Of a DNA stretch of 50,850 nucleotides, positions 8,031 to 16,124 are shown in pieces. Source of the DNA: Lachnospiraceae bacterium (lineage in GTDB: Bacteria > Bacillota > Clostridia > Lachnospirales > Lachnospiraceae). Numbering within the stretch: the first letter of the stretch is position 1; each line of letters opens with the position of its first letter. Below the pieces are notes generated by a model. That model did not search any database. It had not been told where the DNA came from and was given only the letters and a program-made list of their open reading frames with translations. The stretch covers positions 1-50,850 of the forward strand of contig JAFQVJ010000070.1 in NCBI GenBank assembly GCA_017408025.1. Direction: 5' to 3'. A program made the position numbers and the translations under genes.

Positions 8031-8801
8031 ATGATTACAACAGTTATGTTACATGATGGTACCCTGGATGGCATTTTTACAGCTGTATATGACGGTTTTG
8101 TGTTAAAAAATAAAAGATATAAGGATTGTTATGATGACAATATTTCATTAGAGAATATTAATAGCTATGAACCACAGTTTTTTAGAGAGTATATCATTGT
8201 GGAAACAGACAGTTATAAAGTAGCTAAGACTGTGGATAGTATTGTCAGAAAAATGGGTTACAGTGGATATGATGTAGCTATGGGTGTTGCATGTAATTTT
8301 GATGAAAAAGCAGGTGAGATTCTATTTGGTTATCTTGTGAGAGGCTTCAAGGTGGGGAAGGCAATCGTTAATATGTTTACAGACAGCTATGCTATGCGAG
8401 CATTTGAGCTTAGCAGAAAAACATATAACGAATCCCATTTATTTAGGGAGTTTGTCAGATTTACGGATGTCAGAGGCAGACTATATTCTAAAATAGAACC
8501 AAAGTGCAACATACTCCATATGATATGTGGACACTTTGCAGACAGATTCCCGGCTGAAAACTGGATTATATATGATGCAGTCCATCATGTGGCAGCAGTA
8601 CATCCCCAGTATGGACAATGGTTTTTAACTGACGATGAAGATGCGGATTTTGATAGAATAGAAGCAATGTCGCAGGATGAGTATGTAGACTTGTGGAAAT
8701 TGTTCGTAGACACCATAGCTATAGAGCAGAGAAAAAATGAGCGATGTCAGAACAATCATCTGCCAAGATGGTACAGAAAAAACATGACAGAGTGGAAGTA
8801 G
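8031..8801 (+). CDS. Radical-SAM-linked DNA metabolism protein
   Basis: A 256-residue partner of the preceding radical SAM protein. It resembles the conserved family (probable DNA metabolism protein) found beside, and sometimes fused to, a uracil-DNA-glycosylase domain. Visible signatures are the N-terminal YDGTLDGI-like segment (HDGTLDGIFTAVYDGF) and a C-terminal LPRWYRKNMTEW. No glycosylase domain is fused here, and none follows nearby. ATG 8031 is preferred over GTG 8022, because GAGGTGAT lies at 8019-8026. This start lies 6 bases past the upstream stop, so the two genes are tightly coupled. Confidence 0.8.
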   Translation: MITTVMLHDGTLDGIFTAVYDGFVLKNKRYKDCYDDNISLENINSYEPQFFREYIIVETDSYKVAKTVDSIVRKMGYSGYDVAMGVACNFDEKAGEILFGYLVRGFKVGKAIVNMFTDSYAMRAFELSRKTYNESHLFREFVRFTDVRGRLYSKIEPKCNILHMICGHFADRFPAENWIIYDAVHHVAAVHPQYGQWFLTDDEDADFDRIEAMSQDEYVDLWKLFVDTIAIEQRKNERCQNNHLPRWYRKNMTEWK

Positions 8802-8913
8802 GCAAAGTGAAATCCTTTAAAATTGGATTGACGGATTTCATTATAATCTGTAGAATTAAAAAGCTAAACAACATAATAAGATGGAAGTTTCTTATTAAAA
8901 AAGGAGGATGTGA

Positions 8914-9322
8914 GATGAGTGGGGAAAATGTACGCATAACTTTCGACAGCTATATGTATGATACAGATGAGCATATTCAAGTTTCTGCAACAGGTGTACA
9001 TTCAATAAAAGATGGAATGCATTATGTAATATATACAGAGCAGGTTGAAGGTGGACAGTCGGTTAGAAATATACTTAAATTTGACGGAGAAGCATTGGAA
9101 GTATCAAAGATAGGGACAACCAGAACGAATATGTATTATAAACCAGGGCACAAGCATACAGATGTGTATCGTACACCCTTGGGAGAATATGATATGTGTA
9201 TAGATACAGAAAAATATATATTGGTTGTATCTGAGCAGAGATATAAGCTGGTGACAGAATATAAGTTGGAGCTTGGTGGCGTTCATGTATCAAAATGTAA
9301 GGTAGAAATATCTATAGAGTAA
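8914..9322 (+). CDS. DUF1934 family beta-barrel protein
   Basis: A 135-residue protein of the DUF1934 (YwiB-like) family, which are small calycin-like beta barrels. The strands alternate polar and hydrophobic residues, and the order of segments (VRITFDSYMYDTDE, HYVIYTEQ, GEYDMCIDTEKY) fits the family. An ORF opens further upstream, but AAAGGAGG at 8900-8907 supports ATG 8914. It lies 112 bases after the radical SAM partner gene and may or may not share its transcript. No biochemical role is known to me. Confidence 0.8.
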
Positions 9323-9331
9323 AAAAAGGTG

Positions 9332-9366
9332 TATAGGATTAGGGGGTCAAAAGCCCTAATCCTATA
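9332..9366. terminator. Terminator between convergent DUF1934 and pncB genes
   Basis: A perfect 13-bp stem (TATAGGATTAGGG and its complement) with a 9-base loop GGTCAAAAG. Read on the minus strand it is followed by CACC and a T run, so it is best placed to end the pncB transcript; it may work both ways. A degenerate relative sharing GTCAAAAGCCTTAATC lies at 45124-45140. Confidence 0.75.
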
Positions 9367-9393
9367 GTAAAACCCTCCAAACTTCCATATACA

Positions 9394-10845
9394 TTATCGG
9401 CTATATTCTGAAAGTAAACCTTTCTTCATATCAAAGAGCTTGTCGGATAAATCTACATAAACCTTATGAGGATTTACAAGTCGACGAGTTTCATCCCACA
9501 GTGTTTTCTGTTCATTCTTGCAGTATTCAGTGATTTCTTTGACCGAAGGAGATTGATATACACAGATACCGTTTTTAAATACAGGAACTGGTAGCTCGCG
9601 TACAGTAAAAGTGCCTGCCTCAAAAGTTGTCTTTTTCCATGTTTCGATAGGGTCGAAGATGGTCAAGTCTTTGTCCTCATAGAAAGCTTCACCTGTAAGG
9701 GCGATAATATCTGCACGAAGCATTCCAGTTTCTTTATCGTATAGACGGAATACTGTTTTATTGCCCGGATTAGTGATTTTAACACTGTTTTCTGAGAGCT
9801 TGATCTTAGGCTCGTAGCAGTCCTTATCTTCATTCCATATAGCAGCTAATTTGTATACTCCACCGAAGGCAGGGCAATCTTTAGAGGTGATAAGGTTTGT
9901 ACCCACACCCCATGATGTAATCTTAGCGCCTTGAGCTTTTAAGCTGTCAATAAGATATTCATCTAGATCACTTGAGGCAGAGATAATGGCATCTGTAAAG
10001 CCTGCCTGGTCAAGGAGTACGCGAGCCTTCTTTGAAAGATATGCAAGGTCACCACTGTCCAGTCTTATACCATAGTTCCTTAACTCAATTCCTGAAGCTT
10101 TCATTTCTTTGAATACGCGTATAGCGTTTGGTACGCCTGAGTGAAGAGTGTCATAGGTGTCAACCAGCAATATACACGCTGTAGGATAGAGCTCGGCATA
10201 TGTCTTGAAGGCTGTGTATTCATCAGGGAAACTCATTATCCAGCTGTGTGCGTGGGTGCCCTTGATAGGAATATCCCACATCTCCCCAGTGAGAACATTG
10301 GAAGTACCCACACATCCAGCGATAACAGCGGCACGGGCACCATATATACCTGCATCAGGTCCTTGGGCCCTCCTTAAGCCAAATTCCATAACACCATCGC
10401 CCTTTGCTGCATAGCATACTCTTGCCGCTTTTGTAGCGATAAGGCTCTGGTGATTTATAATATTGAGGAGAGCGGTTTCTATAAGCTGGGCCTCCATGAT
10501 AGGAGCGATAACCTTAACCAGCGGTTCCATAGGGAATACGACAGTTCCCTCTGGAATGGCATAAATGTCACCTGAGAAATGGAAGGAGCTCAAATAAGAT
10601 AGAAAGTCCTCATCAAATATTTTTAATCCACGTAAATACTCGATATCTTCATAGGAAAATCTCAAATTTTTGATGTAATCAATAACCTGCTCCAGACCGC
10701 AGGCAATAGCGTAACCACCATCACTTGGATTCTTACGGTAGAACATATCAAATATAACACGCTTATTATTTTTACTTTTAAAATAGCCCTGCATCATAGT
10801 TAATTGGTATAAATCTGTCAATAATGTAAGATTTCTTTCACCCAT
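9394..10845 (-). CDS. pncB: Nicotinate phosphoribosyltransferase
   Basis: A 483-residue enzyme converting nicotinate and PRPP to nicotinate mononucleotide in the NAD salvage pathway. Family hallmarks are the N-terminal LLTDLYQLTMMQGY, the active-site region GTHAHSWIMSFPDE with the histidine phosphorylated during ATP-coupled turnover, and LVDTYDTLHSGVPNAI. Length is normal for the bacterial form. The start has AAGGAGG close upstream. It is transcribed alone on the minus strand, divergent from the unknown cluster at 11117, with which it shares a 270-base upstream region. Confidence 0.95.
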   Translation of the reverse strand: MGERNLTLLTDLYQLTMMQGYFKSKNNKRVIFDMFYRKNPSDGGYAIACGLEQVIDYIKNLRFSYEDIEYLRGLKIFDEDFLSYLSSFHFSGDIYAIPEGTVVFPMEPLVKVIAPIMEAQLIETALLNIINHQSLIATKAARVCYAAKGDGVMEFGLRRAQGPDAGIYGARAAVIAGCVGTSNVLTGEMWDIPIKGTHAHSWIMSFPDEYTAFKTYAELYPTACILLVDTYDTLHSGVPNAIRVFKEMKASGIELRNYGIRLDSGDLAYLSKKARVLLDQAGFTDAIISASSDLDEYLIDSLKAQGAKITSWGVGTNLITSKDCPAFGGVYKLAAIWNEDKDCYEPKIKLSENSVKITNPGNKTVFRLYDKETGMLRADIIALTGEAFYEDKDLTIFDPIETWKKTTFEAGTFTVRELPVPVFKNGICVYQSPSVKEITEYCKNEQKTLWDETRRLVNPHKVYVDLSDKLFDMKKGLLSEYSR

Positions 10846-10877
10846 ATAATCCTCCTTGTTAAAAAACGTATATAGTG

Positions 10878-11097
10878 TGTATGATTACCTAATTTTATCA
10901 TGAACAGAATACTTTGTGTAAAAAATATAATGTTTAAAATAGTATTTTTTAGCTTTTCCTATTTGGCTTTTTTCAATGTATCAATAAAATGTGTAAAAGA
11001 TGCGCAAAATGACGAAAAGTGTCTGAAAATTGTACATGCTTTTTCTCGAATTTGCTGTTGATTTAGTTTACTTTAGTAACAGAGAGGTAATCATACA
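10878..11097. repeat. Inverted 13-bp repeat in the pncB/cluster intergenic region
   Basis: TGTATGATTACCT (10878-10890) and its exact reverse complement (11085-11097) lie near the starts of the two divergent transcription units, about 195 bases apart. Each copy is 20-35 bases upstream of a start codon, which would suit a shared regulator acting symmetrically or an RNA-level site. The rest of 10846-11116 holds no gene. Confidence 0.5.
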
Positions 11098-11116
11098 TAA
11101 AAAGTAAGGAGGAAGT

Positions 11117-11482
11117 ATGAAGAAGGAGAGTTCGATTATCAAAAGATGGGAAAATGCGAAAGTTATAACAGGGGTAGTCACATCGGCGATGCTTAGCTTT
11201 ATATCGTTAGCGGTATGCATGGTGATTTCGTTTTTGGGAATGTTATTTGAAAGTGGTGCAGATGGAAAGCGAACATGCTTTTTTGATACATTATACTTTG
11301 AGTCCGTAACAGGAAGCGACGGGGCAGTCACCATGTCCATGGGGTTTACAGGAACAGTATTTCCTATTTTAGTCTGGCTTATAGTAGTATTTTTGTTTTG
11401 CTTTATTTCATTTTATTTTGCAAAAAGGATTCTTATATACAGACAAAGATTGATAGAGGAGATGAATGAAGCGAACATATAG
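11117..11482 (+). CDS. Two-TM membrane protein, first gene of unknown cluster
   Basis: A 121-residue membrane protein I do not recognise. It has a basic N-terminus, a first membrane segment (about residues 18-45), an extracytoplasmic loop of about 35 residues rich in Gly, Ser and Asp, and a second segment (about 80-103), ending in a charged cytoplasmic tail. The start has AAGGAGG eight bases upstream. It overlaps the M50-like gene by 17 bases if that gene starts at ATG 11466. It opens a seven- to eight-gene run in the same direction, so it is likely a structural or accessory part of the same system. Confidence 0.7.
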   Translation: MKKESSIIKRWENAKVITGVVTSAMLSFISLAVCMVISFLGMLFESGADGKRTCFFDTLYFESVTGSDGAVTMSMGFTGTVFPILVWLIVVFLFCFISFYFAKRILIYRQRLIEEMNEANI

Positions 11483-11954
11483 AATAGAGGAGGTCAGCTT
11501 GTGGCTGATATTTATGACTATGGCAAAACAGCTCAAATGGCTAACTATTATAGTAGCATTAGAGGCGGTGGTATTAGCTTGTGTCGGAGCATTCACAGAG
11601 GCAATATATTTTAGCTTAATTTTTTTTGTAGGAGTGATTGGCTCATATTCAATACACGAGTATGTACATATATTACTGTTAAGGAGAAATGGTGTATCGC
11701 AGGTAAATGTAGGAAGCTCCTTTCTAAAGTTTTCGATTATACCAGATAAACAATTAAGAGGAAAAGAACTGATTATTGTAGCGGTATCCGGACCGATTGT
11801 ATGCGGTTTAATTGGTGGCATATCTGCAATAATAGCTTTGTTGTCTGGAAGCTTGTTTCTTAAGATATTGGCAATGATTTATAGTTTTCATTTAATAAAT
11901 TTGATTCCAGTATTTGGAGATGGGAAAATGTTTATTAAAGGTTTGTTTACATAA
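11466..11954 (+). CDS. Small M50-like intramembrane zinc metalloprotease
   Basis: A 162-residue, very hydrophobic protein with the site-2 protease signature: HEYVH (HExxH, about residues 64-68) within a membrane segment, and a distal INLIPVFGDGK (about 144-155) matching the N-P-x-x-D-G motif that supplies the third zinc ligand. M50 enzymes cut within or next to the membrane. The gene directly before a small membrane peptide makes that peptide, or its leader, an obvious candidate substrate; this is inference. Two starts are possible. ATG 11466 has AGAGGAG, and TTG 11499 has GAGGAGG and would remove the overlap with the previous gene. Confidence 0.75.
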   Translation: MKRTYRIEEVSLWLIFMTMAKQLKWLTIIVALEAVVLACVGAFTEAIYFSLIFFVGVIGSYSIHEYVHILLLRRNGVSQVNVGSSFLKFSIIPDKQLRGKELIIVAVSGPIVCGLIGGISAIIALLSGSLFLKILAMIYSFHLINLIPVFGDGKMFIKGLFT

Positions 11955-11993
11955 CTACTTTAATAAAAATCTATGGGAAAGGAGGAAAAAGCT

Positions 11994-12233
11994 ATGTTGT
12001 TGGCATTAGAAAACAAAATGATTAATGTATTAGCATGTATCAAGAATAAGTTTGACAATATGCTTGTTGAGTGCAATGCATGGTATGTAGTTTTGTTAGC
12101 TGTATTACTTTGTCTGGCATTTACAATAGTTTCTGGACTTGTAATCTGGTGTGTAGTGTACAAGGGAAAATCGTTTACAGGCGATTGGAAATGGGAGCTT
12201 AGTGGAGTATCTGTAAAAGCCGAATGTAAGTAA
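11994..12233 (+). CDS. Small Cys-containing membrane peptide, candidate precursor
   Basis: A 79-residue peptide with an amphipathic N-terminus containing two Cys (MLLALENKMINVLACIKNKF, then VECNAW), one membrane segment with two more Cys (about residues 33-56), and a short C-terminal tail rich in Trp, Gly and Ser that ends in a Cys-Lys. ATG 11994 is chosen because AAAGGAGG at 11978-11985 precedes it at ideal distance. ATG 11973 lies upstream of that site. It sits between a membrane protease gene and a thiol-disulfide protein gene and is followed by a stable hairpin, the arrangement seen for peptide precursors. I know no family for it. Confidence 0.65.
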   Translation: MLLALENKMINVLACIKNKFDNMLVECNAWYVVLLAVLLCLAFTIVSGLVIWCVVYKGKSFTGDWKWELSGVSVKAECK

Positions 12234-12240
12234 TGAGGGG

Positions 12241-12274
12241 AGGGTTGTATCGGATGAAAATCTGATGCAATCCT
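12241..12274 (+). other. GNRA-capped hairpin between peptide gene and downstream genes
   Basis: A 15-bp stem including four G-U pairs (AGGGTTGTATCGGAT with ATCTGATGCAATCCT), closed by a GAAA tetraloop. It begins 7 bases after the peptide stop. No proper T run follows, so it is more likely a 3'-end stabiliser or partial terminator. Such hairpins let a small first gene be made in excess over the genes behind it. Confidence 0.7.
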
Positions 12275-12296
12275 TTACCTGGTAGAGGAAATATTT

Positions 12297-13781
12297 ATGA
12301 AGGATATTGTAAGGAAAATAGTAGGGGTACTGATTTTTGTAGTAATCGTCGTTGGAATTATCTATCTGAATAATAGGCAGGCTGATGAAGAGGGGATATA
12401 TAAAGAAACGACCATAGCAGATTTAAAAAATATTGATGATAAAGAATATTATGTTGTCTATTATAGCTCTAGCTGTGCCTCATGTATGAAGTTTGACGAG
12501 GATGTATCAGAAGTAAGAGATGAATATGTCCGCATGAAGGACAAGATAATTTATGGAGTGAATGTTGACTCAGACGAAGCGTTTACAGATGAAGTGATGG
12601 AGTCGTTCGGAGTTGAAGGCGTACCATTTGTAGTCAGATATGTCAATGGAATGCAGGAGGACATACTGTATGAGGATATTAAAAAGGATGAGATAATCCA
12701 TTTTTTTGATGTGGGTGCAAAATCATCTCTTGTGTATTTTTTTTCGCCTACATGTGTCAGCTGCCATAAGGTTGAGGAATACTGTTTGGATATAATAGAG
12801 CAATATGAGGATATAGAGATTTATAAGTATTCAATAGCAGAACCTGCCAATAAGGGGTTATTGAATAAATATTGTAATGCATATAGCGTATCAAAGGATG
12901 AAATAGGTACAGTTCCTATTATATTTGTCAGGGATACATATCTGTATGGAGAAGACAATATAGAGGAAAAGCTTGAAAAAATTATCACTTCAACTGACAG
13001 GGGAAATACATTGATTATAGAAGCAGATGAGAATGATATTTCGAAAGAATACCAGTCATTTAAGGCTATGGATTTATTAAAGGTGTGTGGAGCAGCACTC
13101 ATTAATGGATTAAATCCCTGTTCTCTCTCAATGATTTTCTTCCTGTGTATGCTACTTGAATGTAAGAAGGACAAGCTACTGAAAATGGGAATATTTTTCT
13201 CGCTCGGAAAATGCGTAGCATTTATTTTGCTGGGAACTATATTTTATAAGATGCTACATATCATCAACGGTAGCTATATTGCAAGAATTATCAACGTGAT
13301 AATGCTGATACTTGTACTTATATGTATGGTGTTAAACATAAATGATTATATAGCAATAAAAAGGGACAGGCTAAGCGACATGCGTGCCCAGCTACCGTCA
13401 AAGGTACGTAGCTTCAATTTTGATTTGATAAAAAAATGGGGTATGCGATGTATTGAATCAAGATATGTTTTGATATTTGCGTTGCTCCTTGGAATGATTA
13501 TAGCTATGACGGAATTTTTGTGTTCCGGTCAGATATATTTATCGACTATAGTTACGATTATTCAGGTTCACGATGATATCAATGTATTAGCAGTACTGTA
13601 TCTTGTATTATATAGCGTGATATATTCACTGCCTACATTTATTATTGCAACATTTATCGCTGTTGGAAGGAATGTGTTTGACGTATCGAATATGTATACC
13701 AAGCATATTCATCAGATAAAGCTGATATATGCAACATTTTTTGCTGTAGTCGCAGCGTATCTGATAATTCAGATAGTGTAA
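12297..13781 (+). CDS. Double-thioredoxin / CcdA-DsbD-like membrane fusion
   Basis: A 494-residue protein with three parts. After an N-terminal membrane anchor (about residues 5-24) come two extracytoplasmic thioredoxin-like domains with active sites CASC (about 60-63) and CVSC (about 153-156). The C-terminal half has about six membrane segments with the paired cysteines of CcdA/DsbD proteins, in LNPCSLS (about 273) and FLCSGQ (about 408). DsbD-like proteins carry electrons across the membrane to reduce or rearrange disulfides outside. Having both thioredoxin domains fused on the N-side of the channel is unusual. Here the natural substrate would be a Cys-containing exported peptide. Its start has AGAGG upstream and follows the hairpin by 22 bases. 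Confidence 0.8.
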   Translation: MKDIVRKIVGVLIFVVIVVGIIYLNNRQADEEGIYKETTIADLKNIDDKEYYVVYYSSSCASCMKFDEDVSEVRDEYVRMKDKIIYGVNVDSDEAFTDEVMESFGVEGVPFVVRYVNGMQEDILYEDIKKDEIIHFFDVGAKSSLVYFFSPTCVSCHKVEEYCLDIIEQYEDIEIYKYSIAEPANKGLLNKYCNAYSVSKDEIGTVPIIFVRDTYLYGEDNIEEKLEKIITSTDRGNTLIIEADENDISKEYQSFKAMDLLKVCGAALINGLNPCSLSMIFFLCMLLECKKDKLLKMGIFFSLGKCVAFILLGTIFYKMLHIINGSYIARIINVIMLILVLICMVLNINDYIAIKRDRLSDMRAQLPSKVRSFNFDLIKKWGMRCIESRYVLIFALLLGMIIAMTEFLCSGQIYLSTIVTIIQVHDDINVLAVLYLVLYSVIYSLPTFIIATFIAVGRNVFDVSNMYTKHIHQIKLIYATFFAVVAAYLIIQIV

Positions 13782-13847
13782 GGAATGCAGATAGTATAAA
13801 AAGATAATAAAAGGAATGGATATAGTATGAGGATGGGGATTTGATAT

Positions 13848-14174
13848 ATGAAAAAAAGACAAAAAGAATGTGGGATAAGCATCTACTTTTTAGATGGCAG
13901 TAAAAATGTCGTCCATGGTGGAGGGCTGGCGGATATAAGAATAAAGGAAACATACATATTAGCTAAGAGCAGTCAACTTTATCAGAATGATGCTCCGTGC
14001 ATTATTATTAGAACTAAGATAATGAATCGTGTATATGAAGAGTTAAGAACATTTATCAAAGAAAAGATAAATGGTGGGAATAAGCAGTTATTTTGCACTG
14101 ATGATTTGCCAGAAGAATTCAGGGAAGCACTGGATTTAGAGGATGCAGCATATGTAATGGCAGAGGTTACATAG
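13848..14174 (+). CDS. Unknown small soluble protein of the cluster
   Basis: A 108-residue soluble protein I cannot assign. It has three Cys (ECG near residue 8, APC near 50 and LFC near 83), a Gly-rich turn (VVHGGG), and an alternating strand/helix pattern ending in acidic helices (DDLPEEFREALDLED). It follows the thioredoxin fusion by 66 bases and precedes the cysteine desulfurase by 13, so it probably works with them. It may be a sulfur acceptor or scaffold for the desulfurase, but no SufU or IscU zinc or cluster motif is visible. A weak site (GGGGATTTG) precedes ATG 13848. Confidence 0.55.
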   Translation: MKKRQKECGISIYFLDGSKNVVHGGGLADIRIKETYILAKSSQLYQNDAPCIIIRTKIMNRVYEELRTFIKEKINGGNKQLFCTDDLPEEFREALDLEDAAYVMAEVT

Positions 14175-14187
14175 AGAGGAGAGAAAT

Positions 14188-15327
14188 ATGATTTATCTGG
14201 ATAACGCAGCCACAACAAGGATGACGAACAATGCTATCAGGCAAATGTATAAAATTATGAACGAAGATTATGGAAATCCCTCCAGCATATACGAATATGG
14301 AATTGCCAGTAGAGGAAGAATTGAAAACGCAAGGAATGTGATAGCATCAACGCTACAGGTACTGCCCGAGGAAATATATTTTACATCTGGTGGGACGGAA
14401 GCTAATAACTGGGCTATTGTGGGAACTGCATTTTCAAAAAGAGATAAAGGCAGTCACATTATTACATCAAGGGTGGAGCATAAATCAGTTATAAAAACCT
14501 GTGAATTCCTAGAGAGGCTAGGTTACGAGATAAGTTATATCGATGTAAACGAAGCGGGGGTAATAGATGTAGGGCAGTTGGAAAAAGCCATACGTCCAGA
14601 TACCATATTGATAAGTGTTATGTGTATCAATAATGAGGTTGGTTCAGTTATGCCATTGAAGGAAATAGGAGAGCTTGCAGCATCAAGGAATGTATTGTTT
14701 CATACTGATGCAGTTCAGGCATATGGTCATATACCTATAGAGTGCCATGAATGGCATATTGATATGTTAAGTGTAAGTGCACACAAATTTCACGGTCCCA
14801 AGGGGGTTGGATTTCTGTATATAAGGAATGGAACGAATATTTACCCACTGATAAATGGAGGCAATCAGGAGAGGGGTATGCGTTCAGGTACAGAAAATGT
14901 GGCAGGAATTGTTGGGATGGCAGAGGCTGCAAGGGAAATGTATGAAAACATGGATGAAGAGATGATGAAAATAAAAGAGCTTAAGAATTTGTTATATAGG
15001 GAGCTGCACAATAGAGTAGAAGGAATACACGCCCATGGTGATTATATAGAGGGCGCCTCAAATATATTAAGCGTTGTAGTTGATGGTGTGGATGCGGTTT
15101 GTCTGGTGGATAGTCTAGGGCAAAATGAAGTGTGTGTGTCAGCAGGTTCAGCTTGCAATTCCAGGGAAATTCAATCCTCTCATGTGTTAAAGGCTATGGG
15201 AGTTGGTGAGATGGCAGCTAGGTCAACCATAAGGTTGTCATTATCTAAATATAATAACAGAGAAGAAATTCTTAAGGTGGCGGAAATATTTGAGGAGACA
15301 GTAAATCATTTAAGAGAGATATATTAG
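14188..15327 (+). CDS. Cysteine desulfurase (NifS/IscS family)
   Basis: A 379-residue PLP enzyme that removes sulfur from cysteine and holds it as a persulfide. Visible hallmarks are the N-terminal IYLDNAATTRM, the PLP lysine in SAHKFHGPKG (about residues 197-206), the HTDAVQA cofactor region, and the catalytic cysteine loop SAGSACNS (about 317-324). The GAGAGGAGAG site sits just before the ATG. Its position in this cluster is the odd part. No IscU, SufB or tRNA-thiolation gene is near, so it may supply sulfur to a local modification, or simply be a neighbour. The class is clear from the motifs; the acceptor is unknown. Confidence 0.9.
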   Translation: MIYLDNAATTRMTNNAIRQMYKIMNEDYGNPSSIYEYGIASRGRIENARNVIASTLQVLPEEIYFTSGGTEANNWAIVGTAFSKRDKGSHIITSRVEHKSVIKTCEFLERLGYEISYIDVNEAGVIDVGQLEKAIRPDTILISVMCINNEVGSVMPLKEIGELAASRNVLFHTDAVQAYGHIPIECHEWHIDMLSVSAHKFHGPKGVGFLYIRNGTNIYPLINGGNQERGMRSGTENVAGIVGMAEAAREMYENMDEEMMKIKELKNLLYRELHNRVEGIHAHGDYIEGASNILSVVVDGVDAVCLVDSLGQNEVCVSAGSACNSREIQSSHVLKAMGVGEMAARSTIRLSLSKYNNREEILKVAEIFEETVNHLREIY

Positions 15328-15392
15328 GAATAAGGTAAGTTACAATGACAAGGCGAAAGCGTAATGTAATCAGCATAGAAAAGGAGAATGTG

Positions 15393-16124
15393 ATGGGTGA
15401 TAAAAAAATACTGGAAGTAAAAGATGTATCATTTGGATATGATAAGGTGGATGTGCTGAAAAATGTATCGTTTGTGGGAAATTTGGGAGAGGTTTTGGTA
15501 TTGGCAGGTCCAAATGGAAGTGGTAAAACTACGTTGATCAAGCTTATTTTTGATCTGTTGGAAAGAAAAAGAGGGGAGATATATTTAGGGAGCGAGGATG
15601 TTAGAAATATATCGGCTAAGAGCAAGATAATGTATCTTCAAAGCGATAATATGATACCACAGTTTCTCACAGGTGATGAGTATGTAAAGCTTATGTGTAA
15701 GATGTACAACACACAGATGAACGAGGAATTATATGGGAAATTAGTGAAGTATTATGAGATGGACGAGCATATAGACAGCCTTATTGAAAGCTATTCACAT
15801 GGAATGGTAAAAAAGATTCAATTGATTATGGCATTTCTTATCCAAAGTGACATTACAGTTATAGACGAAACCCTCAATGGTATTGACATTAAGGCAAAGG
15901 AGATAAGCTCCGTCTTGATTAAGAGGATGGTGGAGAAAAATAAGCTTATCATCTTATGTACTCACGATTTGCTGTTAGCGGAAAAAATCGGTGACAGAGT
16001 AGAGCTGATGCATAATGGCAGGATTTTTGCTGATGTGCCACTTCCGTTAAATGATGATGATAAATCTCTTGTAAGTGTGTTTAAAAGGATGATTGGTTTT
16101 GAGGAGTCAGAGTATGAGTTATAG
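15393..16124 (+). CDS. ABC transporter ATP-binding protein (cluster 11117-17540)
   Basis: A 243-residue ABC ATPase. Walker A GPNGSGKT lies near residues 40-47, a signature-like SYSHGMVKK near 134, and Walker B ITVIDETLNG near 155, followed by an H-loop (CTHDLL). The signature is LSGGQ-poor, as in exporters that couple to ABC-2-type permeases. ATG 15393 is preferred over the upstream ATG 15345 because AAGGAG lies at 15381-15386. The permease ORF begins inside its last codons, so both are made together. It likely powers export of the cluster's product; the substrate is inferred. Confidence 0.85.
   Translation: MGDKKILEVKDVSFGYDKVDVLKNVSFVGNLGEVLVLAGPNGSGKTTLIKLIFDLLERKRGEIYLGSEDVRNISAKSKIMYLQSDNMIPQFLTGDEYVKLMCKMYNTQMNEELYGKLVKYYEMDEHIDSLIESYSHGMVKKIQLIMAFLIQSDITVIDETLNGIDIKAKEISSVLIKRMVEKNKLIILCTHDLLLAEKIGDRVELMHNGRIFADVPLPLNDDDKSLVSVFKRMIGFEESEYEL

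Noticed and set aside
9332-9366. Riboswitch or attenuator for DUF1934
   Set aside because: It lies after both convergent genes and has simple terminator form.
11960-12163. Minus-strand ORF opposite the small membrane peptide
   Set aside because: It has no ribosome site, while the plus-strand frame has AAAGGAGG at the right distance.
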